A stretch of DNA of 64,000 bases from Bacteroidetes oral taxon 274 str. F0058 (GTDB lineage Bacteria; Bacteroidota; Bacteroidia; Bacteroidales; Paludibacteraceae): positions 56,840 to 120,839 of the forward strand of contig GG774890.1 of NCBI GenBank assembly GCA_000163695.1. Direction: 5' to 3'. The position numbers and the translations under genes were made by a program. The notes under the pieces were generated by a model, which had not been told where the DNA came from, did no database searches, and worked only from the letters and a program-made list of their open reading frames with translations. Of this stretch, positions 24,265 through 33,517 are shown in pieces (positions within the stretch are counted from its first letter, which is position 1; every line of letters starts with the position of its first letter).

Positions 24265-24783
24265 ATGAATAAGGATTGTTTCAGACACGCTATGTACCTC
24301 GGGTTGTTGCTCGGAGTGCTGTTTTTTATCCACTTTGCAGTATCGTTGTTACATAATACGTCGTTGAGCGTTATGTTGCAGCTGGTGATGAAGATTGTAA
24401 TACCTGTCGTCGCAGTACGTTTTGCCATAGACTGCCGTCGCCGTGTTAATGCCGACGTATTCAGTTACTCGCAGGCATTTCGTTATTTCGTTATACTGTT
24501 TTTGGCAGCGTCGTTGGTGTGTAGTACATTGATATTTGTATATGTACAATGGATAAATATCGATTACCTGACCGACCTCAAAGCACAGACAGAGGAGGCT
24601 ATGGAGCAGATAGTGCAGGCAACCGGCTTCTCGTCGTTGCTGTCCGAAACGGAGATAGAGCAAGCTCTCGAGATGTCGTACACTACTAGGATGTTTGTAA
24701 CGAGCAACTTCATAGGTAATTTTATTATAGGCATTATCATCGGCTTGTTGGGCTCTTTGGTGGTAAGAAACGATAAAAATTAA
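24265..24783 (+). CDS. DUF4199-family membrane protein
   Basis: The 172-residue protein has four hydrophobic helices (about 10-28, 36-52, 71-92 and 145-165) with a charged loop between the third and fourth. This is the layout of DUF4199, a Bacteroidetes inner-membrane family of unknown function. It is 21 bp after surA and 14 bp before rpe, so it is part of the same operon. Confidence 0.7.
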   Translation: MNKDCFRHAMYLGLLLGVLFFIHFAVSLLHNTSLSVMLQLVMKIVIPVVAVRFAIDCRRRVNADVFSYSQAFRYFVILFLAASLVCSTLIFVYVQWINIDYLTDLKAQTEEAMEQIVQATGFSSLLSETEIEQALEMSYTTRMFVTSNFIGNFIIGIIIGLLGSLVVRNDKN

Positions 24784-24797
24784 TCTTCTTCTATAAT

Positions 24798-25454
24798 ATG
24801 AATAACTACAAAATGCTTGCTCCGTCGCTGCTGAGTGCCGATTTCGGCAATTTGGCTCGTGATATAGAGATTGTCAATCGAAGCAGTGCCGATTGGCTTC
24901 ATATAGATATAATGGACGGCGTATTTGTTCCGAATATCTCGTTTGGATTTCCTGTGCTCGAATATGTTAATAAATTGAGCCAAAAGCCTTTGGACGTTCA
25001 CCTGATGATAGTGGAACCTACTAAATTTATCGAAGAGTGCAAACGAGTAGGAGCTATGATGATGAATATTCATTACGAGGTCTCTCCGCACCTACACCGT
25101 TCGGTAACAGCTATCCGCAATGCAGGTATGAAAGCCGGCGTAACCCTCAATCCGCACACTCCCGTGGAGCTGCTCGAAGATATCGTTGCCGATGTGGATT
25201 TGGTTTTGCTTATGTCGGTCAATCCCGGTTTTGGCGGGCAGAAGTTCATCGAAAATACTTACTCTAAGATAGCACGTCTGAGGTCGATGATAGAACGTCG
25301 TGGATCGAAGGCTCTTATAGAGGTCGATGGCGGTGTCAATCTCGATAACGCAGCCCGTCTGTACCAAGCGGGTGCCGACGTGCTTGTAGCAGGCAACGCC
25401 GTTTTCAGGTCGGGCGACATAGCAGCAACAATCGAAGCGTTCAAGAATCTCTGA
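24798..25454 (+). CDS. rpe: Ribulose-phosphate 3-epimerase
   Basis: The 218-residue TIM-barrel enzyme interconverts ribulose-5-phosphate and xylulose-5-phosphate in the pentose phosphate pathway. Visible motifs are APSLLSADFGNL, the metal-binding HIDIMDGVFVPN, HLMI, MSVNPGFGGQKFI and the catalytic EVDGGVN. Normal length and start. It is an operon member between DUF4199 and DUF5687. Confidence 0.97.
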   Translation: MNNYKMLAPSLLSADFGNLARDIEIVNRSSADWLHIDIMDGVFVPNISFGFPVLEYVNKLSQKPLDVHLMIVEPTKFIEECKRVGAMMMNIHYEVSPHLHRSVTAIRNAGMKAGVTLNPHTPVELLEDIVADVDLVLLMSVNPGFGGQKFIENTYSKIARLRSMIERRGSKALIEVDGGVNLDNAARLYQAGADVLVAGNAVFRSGDIAATIEAFKNL

Positions 25455-25477
25455 CCGATTTTTTTCATTACAAAAAG

Positions 25478-26968
25478 ATGATATTTCTCTATTTGCTCAA
25501 ACATCAAATAATCAAAGCCGTGCGAGCCCCCGGCTTTTACAAGAACGTAATAGCCAACATATTCGTGGGACTTGCGGTCTTGTATTTCTTTGTGATGTTT
25601 CTTCTTCTGGGCTTTTTTCTCAGAGATATACTGCTCGAAGCCGACTTGCCGTATGAACCGACGGATATACTCTTGGGTAGCTATCTGTATGTTGTAGTCG
25701 TAGGTATTGCAACACGGTTTATGATGCAATCGCTAAATACTATAAACCTACCACCGTATCAGATATTGCCGATAAAACGTAATACGTTGGTAAACTATCT
25801 GTTGTTAAAACCACTGTTCAACCCTGTCAATTATTTCCTGCTTGTACCGATAGTACCGTTTACCATTCGTTCGCTGACGGCAGGCGATATTACTGCCTTA
25901 CAAGGTCTTTCTCTGATAATCATAGCTATTATGATAGTGTGGTTTAATATTTTTGTGGCGGTGCTGCTCAAACGCAGATATGGTTCGAGCCTGTGGGGAA
26001 TATTAACGGTTATTTGCCTTATCGCAATAGTTGGGGCGTTGGAGATTTACGGCGTAGTGTCGTTTTTCGACTTTTCGATTACCGTATTTGGCTTTTTGGT
26101 CTACAATCCTTTGGGAATCTTGGTAATGGCATTGTGTGTGTTGTGTGCATACGGACTCAACAGACGTTTTTTTGCTAAATATTATTATGCCGAACGCTTC
26201 GACCGTAAAAGCAATTCGTCGAAGACCAAAGCCGCAGACTTCTCTTTTATGGAGAGATTTGGACAAATTGGCGAACTTATCGGGCTTAATCTCAAACTAA
26301 TACTTCGCCACAAACGCACCAAGTCTTTACTTACCGTCGGTTGTCTGTTTTTGGCTTACGGGCTTCTGTTTTATCCCAATAAACACTATGCCGACAGCTA
26401 CGGTCTGCTGTTTTTTGCGGCAGTCTTTGTGGTCGGTTCGTTTACTATGCTTTTGGGTCAATGGGTGATATTGTGGAATGGCAGCCACTTCGATTATCTG
26501 ATGACAAAGCCGATAGATACCCGCACGTACATCTGTGCCAACTATTATATGCTCATTGGTTTCAGTATAATATCTTTTGTGCTCTCTACTCCGTATTTTC
26601 TGTTTGGTACCAATATTATCATTCTACATCTGTCGGCATTGCTCTATAATATGGGTGTCAATACCGCTTTCTTTATGTTGGTAGCACCGTTTATAGCCAA
26701 ACGACTCGACCTGTCGAAAGGCTCTGCAATGAACTATCAAGGAACGACTTACAAAAATTTTCTGTTCGTTATGCCTATCCTTTTCGTTCCGTGGGGATTT
26801 GTTGCTCTGTGTAGTTCGTTGTTTACGTGGAAGATAGGTGTCGGCATCTTGGGAGCATTGGGTCTTATAGGGCTTCTGCTTCATCGACAGGTGATTAGGT
26901 TTATAGAGCGTGTTTTCGTACAACGTAAGTACATTCTGTGCGATAGTTTCAGACAGCAGGCAAGCTGA
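25478..26968 (+). CDS. DUF5687-family ABC-type permease
   Basis: The 496-residue protein has about eleven hydrophobic segments and no ATPase motif. It resembles the DUF5687 membrane subunits of Bacteroidetes ABC-2-like exporters, which usually sit next to an ATP-binding protein. Here the gene that follows is a leftward Hsp20 and no ATPase is nearby, so the partner must be encoded elsewhere or absent. It starts 23 bp after rpe and ends the operon at a terminator. Confidence 0.75.
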   Translation: MIFLYLLKHQIIKAVRAPGFYKNVIANIFVGLAVLYFFVMFLLLGFFLRDILLEADLPYEPTDILLGSYLYVVVVGIATRFMMQSLNTINLPPYQILPIKRNTLVNYLLLKPLFNPVNYFLLVPIVPFTIRSLTAGDITALQGLSLIIIAIMIVWFNIFVAVLLKRRYGSSLWGILTVICLIAIVGALEIYGVVSFFDFSITVFGFLVYNPLGILVMALCVLCAYGLNRRFFAKYYYAERFDRKSNSSKTKAADFSFMERFGQIGELIGLNLKLILRHKRTKSLLTVGCLFLAYGLLFYPNKHYADSYGLLFFAAVFVVGSFTMLLGQWVILWNGSHFDYLMTKPIDTRTYICANYYMLIGFSIISFVLSTPYFLFGTNIIILHLSALLYNMGVNTAFFMLVAPFIAKRLDLSKGSAMNYQGTTYKNFLFVMPILFVPWGFVALCSSLFTWKIGVGILGALGLIGLLLHRQVIRFIERVFVQRKYILCDSFRQQAS

Positions 26969-26989
26969 CAGGGCAGAAGACGAAAAAAA

Positions 26990-27022
26990 GAAGACCCCTC
27001 ACCTTGGCGGTTGGGAGTCTTC
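26990..27022. terminator. Terminator between DUF5687 and hsp20 (convergent)
   Basis: An imperfect 14-bp stem starting GAAGAC and ending GTCTTC around a 5-nt loop, with A-rich and T-rich flanks, serves both converging genes. Confidence 0.65.
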
Positions 27023-27044
27023 TCCTTTCAATAACAATTTATTA

Positions 27045-27473
27045 TCAAACTATTTCTATTTTACGTTGTGTCTGCTTCATCTCTTTGTCCGTCAGTTTCG
27101 GTATATTGATGTGCAGTACACCGTTTTCCATCTTAGCCGTTATCTTCTGCTCGTCGACGTTGTCGGGTAATACTATGGTTTGCATAAACTTAGAGTAACC
27201 AAACTCACGTCTCAGGTAGCGGCTTTCGGGGTCTTCGAACTTGTCTTCAGACTGTTTTTCCATACCTATTACGAGGTTTTTGTCTTCGTCGATACGTACC
27301 GAAAAGTCCTCTTTTGCCATACCCGGGGCAGCTACCTCTACGGCAAATCTGTCTTTGTGTTCTACTACATTTATTGCGGGTGCAGTAGCATTAGTCTTTG
27401 TAATCCAGCCATTGTCGAACATATCGTTGAATACGCTTGGCAACCAATTCTGATTTCTTCTGATAAGTGTCAT
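27045..27473 (-). CDS. Small heat-shock protein Hsp20
   Basis: The 142-residue protein has an alpha-crystallin domain (about 35-130: VEVAAPGMAKEDFSVRIDEDKNLVI, then ENGVLHINIPKL). It holds unfolded proteins for refolding by ATP-driven chaperones. Single gene with no clear promoter element in the 130-bp gap upstream. Confidence 0.95.
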   Translation of the reverse strand: MTLIRRNQNWLPSVFNDMFDNGWITKTNATAPAINVVEHKDRFAVEVAAPGMAKEDFSVRIDEDKNLVIGMEKQSEDKFEDPESRYLRREFGYSKFMQTIVLPDNVDEQKITAKMENGVLHINIPKLTDKEMKQTQRKIEIV

Positions 27474-27606
27474 TTCTTTTATCTCCTATTTTTAAATTTA
27501 CTGAAAAAGTTTTATGTTTTACACAAACATATATATCAAAACATATACCAAACTGTTTTCAGTAATTATTTACGACAAAATTTCCGAAATGTAACATTCC
27601 GTGATG

Positions 27607-28719
27607 TCATTTTGTCTGGATTGTGCCGAAGATACCTATAAGCGGGTAGTGGTCTGAGTAGTTTTTACGGTCGATAGTGAGCGACAAGGGTATAAGTCGG
27701 TGGTCGATAAGTATGTGATCTATACCGACTAACATATAATTGGAGCGGAACGAGTAGCGATAACCCCAGGCAGTAGCGGTGAATAGGTCTGTGAGTCCAT
27801 CTTTGATTTTACTGTATGCGTACGACTCGGTTACATCGTTGAAGTCTCCGCAGACAACCGACTTGTACGGCGAACTGTCTATTGTAGCCCTTACCATAGC
27901 TGCCTGTGTGGCGCGTATCTTGTAGGCTTCGCCTAATTTTCGCGAAAAAAGCGACGAAGTGTTCAAAATATTATTCCCCGAAAGATCGTTGTCTAAGGTA
28001 CGATACTGCCTTATATCTGCCAAAGTGAATTTATTGGACTCCAAGTGATTGTTTATTACCCGTATGGTATCGTCTCCGATATCTATGTCCGAATATATTG
28101 AGACGTTGTAGCGGCTACTGTATTCTATCTTTTTCTTGTTGATAACGGGGTGTTTCGAAAATGTCGCCACTCCCCACGAGTAGTTTCGTGATTGGTTTTT
28201 GTACCATATATGCGAGTACGGATAGTTCTTTTCCATTGCTTTCTTGAGTCTGTCTTTGTGGTGGACATAATAGCCAAACTCCTGAAAACAGACTATATCT
28301 GCGTCGATAGAGTCTATGAAGCCCATAAATTGGTCGAAATCTCTGACACTGCCCAATGACGAGATGTTATACGACAGCAGTTTTATCTCCTTATCTAATG
28401 GTTTATGTCCCGTAATTACGGTATACGGTATTGTAAAAAAGTTGTTCACGTGCGAGTATGTCAGAGCCAGCAGCACTGCCGACATTAGCCAGTATCTCCG
28501 TTTGCGTATTATCCAAAAGATTATAAAGCAGACGTTTACCGATACTATGAAAGGGAAAAGCAGACCGAAGTATGCAAAAAATGTCGTCCACAGCGGTGAT
28601 ATTTTTGTGGCTATTACTCCAAATATGTAAAACAGAGCAAAGACGGAGTTCACAAGCAAGAAAAAATTTCTTGCGACCGAACGTAATATCCTGACAATAA
28701 CCGCCTTGTTGCTCTCCAT
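27607..28719 (-). CDS. Membrane-anchored endonuclease/exonuclease/phosphatase-fold protein
   Basis: The 370-residue protein has three N-terminal membrane helices (to about residue 95), then an EEP domain with LSYNISSLG, the catalytic Glu in CFQEFG, NNHLES, CGDFND and the terminal IDHILID/SDHYPL. Family members cut nucleic acids or phospholipid/phosphate esters; the substrate is unknown here. It is 27 bp after the rhomboid gene, a pairing seen in many Bacteroidetes. Confidence 0.85.
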   Translation of the reverse strand: MESNKAVIVRILRSVARNFFLLVNSVFALFYIFGVIATKISPLWTTFFAYFGLLFPFIVSVNVCFIIFWIIRKRRYWLMSAVLLALTYSHVNNFFTIPYTVITGHKPLDKEIKLLSYNISSLGSVRDFDQFMGFIDSIDADIVCFQEFGYYVHHKDRLKKAMEKNYPYSHIWYKNQSRNYSWGVATFSKHPVINKKKIEYSSRYNVSIYSDIDIGDDTIRVINNHLESNKFTLADIRQYRTLDNDLSGNNILNTSSLFSRKLGEAYKIRATQAAMVRATIDSSPYKSVVCGDFNDVTESYAYSKIKDGLTDLFTATAWGYRYSFRSNYMLVGIDHILIDHRLIPLSLTIDRKNYSDHYPLIGIFGTIQTK

Positions 28720-28746
28720 AATCCAAGTGTTTGGTGCTTTGTTGTG

Positions 28747-29640
28747 TTAAACTTTTTGGCTGATATCGAAAAGTTGCTTCTTCTCCTCCTCTGTAAGCGA
28801 CGAATAGCCCGATTTACGGATTTTGTCGAGTATGGCGTCGAGGTTTCTGTTGTTCTCTCTGTGCTCTACATTGTACTGCTCGTCGGGTTTTACGTAGTGG
28901 TACTTTCTGTTTGTATGTCGCAGCGTGGGTTTTCGGTCGAATAGTATCTTAAATATATTGGTAAACAATGATATAATCCAATCTATCGGTTTTGTCAGTT
29001 CGATGTTTTTCCTAAGCAAAACAGCCCATAGCCAGCCGCCAGCCGCTCCGCCTATGTGAGCTATCTCACCGCCCGCATTAGACGATGTTATACCGAGCAT
29101 ACTGATGAGGATAGTGCCGATGGCGACCCATTTCAATTTGATAATACCGATGAATAGCAGACGTATCTGCATATTTGGCATTGCCATAGCTGCTGCTACT
29201 ATCAGAGCCATTATAGATGCGGAGGCTCCGCACAGTAAGGTTGTCTGTCCACTGAAATACGGTAGGTAGTTGTAGCACAGCATATACGCCAAACCGCCGA
29301 ATATTCCGCCGAATATATATAGTCCTATAAGTTGCTTGCTTGTGAAGTATCGTAAGAATATCTGTCCGAACCAATATAGACACAACATATTGAAAAACAG
29401 GTGAAGCAGGTTCAGATGGAGAAACATATATGTCAATATCCCCCAGGGCTGCTTGCCGAGGATACCAAAGTCCGACGGCAACTGTAGCTTGGATGACAAC
29501 CCATTAGGCGACAGCCCGAAAAGTTCATCGAAAACGTTTATCAGAGCAACCACCAGGAATACCCCTATATTAATGTAAACCAGCTGTGTATTGGTCTTTG
29601 CGAGGTTGAATCTGTTTTTAAATTCCGTAAAGTTCATCAT
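28747..29640 (-). CDS. Rhomboid-family intramembrane serine protease
   Basis: The 297-residue protein has six or so membrane helices and the rhomboid core: HLNLLHLFFNM, the nucleophile Ser140 in CGASAS, and His195 in AHIGGAAGG. It cleaves membrane proteins within the bilayer. A soluble C-terminal tail (about 225-297) has basic and acidic charge clusters. First gene of an operon with the EEP protein; its promoter is only 16 bp upstream. Confidence 0.92.
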   Translation of the reverse strand: MMNFTEFKNRFNLAKTNTQLVYINIGVFLVVALINVFDELFGLSPNGLSSKLQLPSDFGILGKQPWGILTYMFLHLNLLHLFFNMLCLYWFGQIFLRYFTSKQLIGLYIFGGIFGGLAYMLCYNYLPYFSGQTTLLCGASASIMALIVAAAMAMPNMQIRLLFIGIIKLKWVAIGTILISMLGITSSNAGGEIAHIGGAAGGWLWAVLLRKNIELTKPIDWIISLFTNIFKILFDRKPTLRHTNRKYHYVKPDEQYNVEHRENNRNLDAILDKIRKSGYSSLTEEEKKQLFDISQKV

Positions 29641-29655
29641 TCGGTTATTTTAGAG

Positions 29656-29663
29656 CAAAATTA
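29656..29663 (-). promoter_or_regulatory. Promoter -7 element of the rhomboid gene
   Basis: TAATTTTG on the leftward strand, 15 bp before the ATG. The rest of 29664-30050 is AT-rich and I see nothing defined in it apart from small hairpins. Confidence 0.5.
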
Positions 29664-30050
29664 ATATATTTTTCGAGAAAAACGGGGTATGATTTAATTC
29701 ACACACCTTGTCGGAATTATAAAAGACATAATTGGTATTTGTATGGCATATTCTAAATTTTTATTGTAAGAAAATGGTTTTTGTGAGGGGGAATATGTTG
29801 TTTATATTAGTCCGAAGTTTGTGAAACATCATGCAATATGTTGATATATAGCATATTGTTTTGTGGGAGTATAAGTTCTTCTATCACAAAATAACAGATA
29901 AAAGTGACAATAGAGTGTAGTATGCGATTAAGTCTGTGATTGACAGAATTCTAATTTTATTGTAAAATGGACTTTTTATAAAAAATAGCTTCTTGTAGTA
30001 TAAAAATGAAAAAAAAAGACGTTAAAATTTTTTTTATTCAAAAAAAACAG

Positions 30051-30058
30051 TAATTTTG
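30051..30058 (+). promoter_or_regulatory. Promoter -7 element of Big2 lipoprotein A
   Basis: TAATTTTG on the + strand; leader about 75 nt to the ATG at 30143. Confidence 0.55.
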
Positions 30059-30142
30059 CAGGCAGATATCGATACTAAAACAAAATTAATTTTTATCATT
30101 ATAATTAATCAAGTTTATTAACAATTTTTAAAAGTATTTTTT

Positions 30143-30480
30143 ATGAAAAAAGTATTTAGTTTAGGATTGCTCATAGCAGCAATGATTTTGGTTACTTTTT
30201 CGTCTTGTAAACCTGCAAATACGGTGAAAAATGTAACAGGAGTGAAACTTAGTGAAACGACTAAGTCTATTGTGGTAGGTGGTGAGTTTGTTCTTACGGC
30301 AACTGTCTCTCCTACCGATGCAGCTAACAAAGAAGTTACCTGGTCGACCGACAAAGCCGACATCGCTACCGTAGACAACAACGGTAAGGTAAAAGGTGTA
30401 AAAGAGGGTGAAGCTACTATTACCGTAACTACAAAAGACGGTAATAAGACCGATAAATGTAAGGTAACCGTAACTAAAAA
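30143..30480 (+). repeat. Inverted repeat arm 1 (5' part of Big2 gene A)
   Basis: Near-identical to the reverse complement of 32930-33267. An uninterrupted 83-base match covers 30215-30297 against 33113-33195. Similarity continues less strictly through the second Big2 domain. The arms are on the outer sides of two convergent genes. Confidence 0.92.
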
Positions 30481-31678
30481 ACCAATAGCTGTTACAGGGG
30501 TAGAACTTAATGAGACAGAAAAGAAATTGAAAGTAGGCGAAGAGTTTACTCTTACGGCAACTGTCTCTCCTGCCGATGCAACAAACAAAGAAGTTACTTG
30601 GACTTCCGACAAGCCGGCTGTTGCTACCGTAGATAACGGCAAGGTTAAAGCTGTTGCAACGGGTGAAGCCACTATTACTGTAACTACAAAAGACGGCAAC
30701 AAGACCGCAACTTGCAAGGTAAAAGTAAGTAATACAGACGAAGCCATTATATTGGGTAATGTAGGTTATCTGGAAGATGCTGTTGATGGAGCGTATCTCT
30801 ATGATTTAAGATTGGTTTATCCTGCAGATGCTTTTAATGATGAAGGCCAGGTTCAGAAAGAAGGTACTTTGTATGTATTTACTATAAACAGTACAAAACC
30901 GGCCACACCTACATCTAACCCCGCAATGGGCAATTATGTTGCAAAGGCAGGTACGGCTCCTATGACTATTATGATGGGAAAGAACTGGGCTAACTCAGAG
31001 TATTCGTATGCACAGTCTTTCAATGCACAAGGATATCTCACCGGTGAAAAGAAGCCTATAAAAGCAGGTGGTACCCTAACATTGGCAGCTAATAAGGTTT
31101 CTTTCAAAGGAGAAACAGATTATGGTAAAGCTGATCTTGAAGCTGAAGGAGAGCTTAAGACAGTAGCTAACGGTCCTTGGAGATTTGAGCCGAAAGCGGT
31201 ATCTACGCAAACTAATAAATTTACTAAGGGTACAATAACTTCTTATGAAATGGACAATTCACTAGACCTCTATATGGTTTGTAACCAGGATGGTAAGATA
31301 CTCATTGCAGACTTCTTTATAGCAAAAGGTTCTACTTCTTTTACCTTTGGTAAATATGATGTTGAAAAAAAACATGGTGCTCAAGCTGTAGGAACGATAC
31401 AGAAGTCTCAGGGTGCATCTGTATCTGCGTTGTGGCAAATGGCTTCTCTTTACGGTTTTGTACAAGGTACGTCAGTTAAGACTATCTACTTCTTTGATAG
31501 TGGTAGCGCAGTAGTTTCAGACCAGAAAGTAGAATTTGATGTAAAATCTCATTTTGGTAGCTCTCTTAAGATTACTTATGAAGGACCTCTGACAATCAAA
31601 AAAGGAAGCGTTGCTGCTGCTAAAGCAAGAGCAAGAGGCTTGTCTCCATTGAAACAAGGAAAAGGTATATTCTTCTAA
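30143..31678 (+). CDS. Big2-domain surface lipoprotein A
   Basis: The 511-residue protein has a lipoprotein signal ending FSSC (acylated Cys), so it is anchored in the outer membrane. Two bacterial Ig-like (Big2) domains follow (about 32-112 and 113-195), with the hallmark VTWSTDKADIATVD and GEATITVTT. The C-terminal domain of about 310 residues is unrecognised; it shares a pattern with genes B and C (GNVGYLED, a mid-domain PITAG-like step, YFFDSG, FDVKSHFGS, YEGP). It is convergent with paralogue B. The first 340 or so bases are almost identical to the start of B, forming an inverted repeat. Function unknown; Big2 proteins often mediate adhesion. Confidence 0.85.
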   Translation: MKKVFSLGLLIAAMILVTFSSCKPANTVKNVTGVKLSETTKSIVVGGEFVLTATVSPTDAANKEVTWSTDKADIATVDNNGKVKGVKEGEATITVTTKDGNKTDKCKVTVTKKPIAVTGVELNETEKKLKVGEEFTLTATVSPADATNKEVTWTSDKPAVATVDNGKVKAVATGEATITVTTKDGNKTATCKVKVSNTDEAIILGNVGYLEDAVDGAYLYDLRLVYPADAFNDEGQVQKEGTLYVFTINSTKPATPTSNPAMGNYVAKAGTAPMTIMMGKNWANSEYSYAQSFNAQGYLTGEKKPIKAGGTLTLAANKVSFKGETDYGKADLEAEGELKTVANGPWRFEPKAVSTQTNKFTKGTITSYEMDNSLDLYMVCNQDGKILIADFFIAKGSTSFTFGKYDVEKKHGAQAVGTIQKSQGASVSALWQMASLYGFVQGTSVKTIYFFDSGSAVVSDQKVEFDVKSHFGSSLKITYEGPLTIKKGSVAAAKARARGLSPLKQGKGIFF

Positions 31679-31705
31679 TTGATTTAGAATATAATACAAA
31701 AAAAG

Positions 31706-31729
31706 CACCCCTGCTCCAAAGCAGAGGTG
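31706..31729. terminator. Bidirectional terminator between Big2 genes A and B
   Basis: Stem CACCCCTGCT with AGCAGAGGTG (one mismatch) and a 4-nt loop, flanked by A7 and T8. Confidence 0.9.
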
Positions 31730-31788
31730 TTTTTTTTGGCATTGTGCTTATTTGTAGATGTTTAATGATGTCGATGCCTTTATCGATT

Positions 31789-33267
31789 TTACAGGTTATA
31801 TGGCTTGGGGGGAATATCGCTTTTCTTGAAGTCCATAGAACCTGTATATTTGATATTAAGAGTGCTGCCGAAGTGCGAAGTGATAGTAAAGTCAATGTTT
31901 TTGTCGGTAACCACAGCCTGTCCTCTATCGAAGAAATAGATTGTTTTCACTAATTCTCCGTCGAGTATGGCAAAGATTGAAGACATCGCTCCCAATCCTG
32001 CTACCTTACCTCCAGGCGATTTTCGTATCGTTCCTATGGCTTTAGTTGATGTTACATTATACACACCTGGGGTAAAAGTAGTGGCATCTTTTGCTACAAA
32101 GAAGTCTGCGACAAGCACCTTGCCATTCTCCTTACTTGTCAGGTATAGATTTTGTGAGGGCAGTTTGCCATTGTCGTCTCCATAACTTGTGATATTGCCT
32201 GTTGTGAAAGTTTCGTTTTTGGTCTCTTGTGTTTTGGGTTCACGTATCCAGGGACCTCCGTTGACAACTTTACAGTCTCCGTTATATGCAATGCCGATTT
32301 TGCCTTCCGAGGTCGCACCGTAGAAAGCAAATTTTTTGTCGGTGACATAGAAATTGCCCGAGGTAATAGGTTTGATTTTACCGTCCATTTTACCCTGAGC
32401 AGTGAAGTTATATACATAAGACCTTTTCGGGTCTATCATAAGAGTCATAGGCTCAGAACCTTCTTTTGCGGTGTACTTGCCGCTTGCAGGGACATCTGTC
32501 TCGTTGGCAGGCTTCGTGCTCAATATGGTGAATATGTGAAAAGTGCCGGCAGATTTGATTTTGCCTTCTACAAAAGCATCTGCCGGTGTGATTAATTTTA
32601 TTACATACGGATATGCGTTCGGGATTTCATCTTCGAGATAATATACGTTACCGAACAGAGTGGCTTTTTCTGCCTCGGCGTCTACGGTTACCTTACACTT
32701 ATAGGTTTTATTACCGTCTTTCGTAGTTACGGTAATAGTAGCTTCACCCTCTTTTACACCTTTTACTTTACCGTCGGTTACGGTAGCGACAGCCGGCTTG
32801 TCGGAAGCCCAGGTAACTTCTTTGTTTGTTGCATCGGCAGGCATAACAGTTGCCGTAAGAGTAAACTCTTCGTCTACTTTCAATTTCTTTTCTGTCTCAT
32901 TGAGTGTTACCCCTGTAACAGCTATGGGTTTAGCAGTTACGGTTACCTTACACTTATCGGTTTTATTACCGTCTTTCGTAGTTACGGTAATAGTAGCCTC
33001 ACCAATAGCCAATCCTTTTACCTTACCGTTGTTGTCTACGGTAGCGATGTCGGCTTTGTCGGTAGACCAGGAAACTTCTTTGTTAGCTGCATCGGTAGGA
33101 GAAACAGTTGCTGTAAGAACAAACTCACCACCTACCACAATAGACTTAGTCGTTTCACTAAGTTTCACTCCTGTTACATTTTTCACCGTATTTGCGGGTT
33201 TACAAGACGAAAAAGTAACCAAAACCATTGCTGCTATAAGCAATCCAAAACTAAATACTTTTTTCAT
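31789..33267 (-). CDS. Big2-domain surface lipoprotein B
   Basis: The 492-residue paralogue of A has the same lipoprotein signal (ends FSSC, then KPANTVKNVTG) and two Big2 domains (about 32-112 and 113-195). The C-terminal domain shares the ground plan (GNVYYLEDE, YFFDRGQ, ITSHFGS) but diverges strongly from A. The N-terminal halves are almost identical at DNA level, so the 5' ends are recent duplicates or are kept alike by gene conversion. Its own promoter is at 33355-33362. Secreted and lipid-anchored; function unknown. Confidence 0.85.
   Translation of the reverse strand: MKKVFSFGLLIAAMVLVTFSSCKPANTVKNVTGVKLSETTKSIVVGGEFVLTATVSPTDAANKEVSWSTDKADIATVDNNGKVKGLAIGEATITVTTKDGNKTDKCKVTVTAKPIAVTGVTLNETEKKLKVDEEFTLTATVMPADATNKEVTWASDKPAVATVTDGKVKGVKEGEATITVTTKDGNKTYKCKVTVDAEAEKATLFGNVYYLEDEIPNAYPYVIKLITPADAFVEGKIKSAGTFHIFTILSTKPANETDVPASGKYTAKEGSEPMTLMIDPKRSYVYNFTAQGKMDGKIKPITSGNFYVTDKKFAFYGATSEGKIGIAYNGDCKVVNGGPWIREPKTQETKNETFTTGNITSYGDDNGKLPSQNLYLTSKENGKVLVADFFVAKDATTFTPGVYNVTSTKAIGTIRKSPGGKVAGLGAMSSIFAILDGELVKTIYFFDRGQAVVTDKNIDFTITSHFGSTLNIKYTGSMDFKKSDIPPKPYNL
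32930..33267 (-). repeat. Inverted repeat arm 2 (5' part of Big2 gene B)
   Basis: Reverse complement of 30143-30480 with few differences; see arm 1. Also similar in direct orientation to the start of gene C (about 34450-34765), with lower identity. Confidence 0.92.
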
Positions 33268-33354
33268 AAAAAATACTTTTTGAAATTATCAATAAACTAA
33301 ATATATAATCAGGGTAAAATATTTTCAGCTAAAAGTATGAAATGTTACAATATG

Positions 33355-33362
33355 CAAAATTA
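33355..33362 (-). promoter_or_regulatory. Promoter -7 element of Big2 lipoprotein B
   Basis: TAATTTTG on the leftward strand, 87 bp before the ATG at 33267. Confidence 0.5.
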
Positions 33363-33451
33363 ATGTTTTTTGTCGTTCTACTGTTTGTAGGGGAATTATT
33401 ATCTTTTCGTAAGATTTCGTTTTACCGTGCCCTTATATGTAAATAAAAAAA

Positions 33452-33477
33452 CACCCCTGCTTTACTGGGCAGGAGCG
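33452..33477 (-). terminator. Terminator of Big2 lipoprotein C
   Basis: On the leftward strand CTCCTGC pairs with GCAGGGG (one G-U) across an 8-nt loop, then TGTTTTTTT. It lies about 40 bp after the stop at 33518. Confidence 0.75.
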
Positions 33478-33517
33478 TTTTTTTGTCTATTATTGTTCTA
33501 TATAAATATTTTATATG

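Noticed and set aside
30118..30747. 209-codon antisense frame over the Big2 gene A start (and equivalents over B and C)
   Set aside because: Repeats only because the Big2 coding repeats are themselves duplicated; composition is Ser/Thr/Val shadow.
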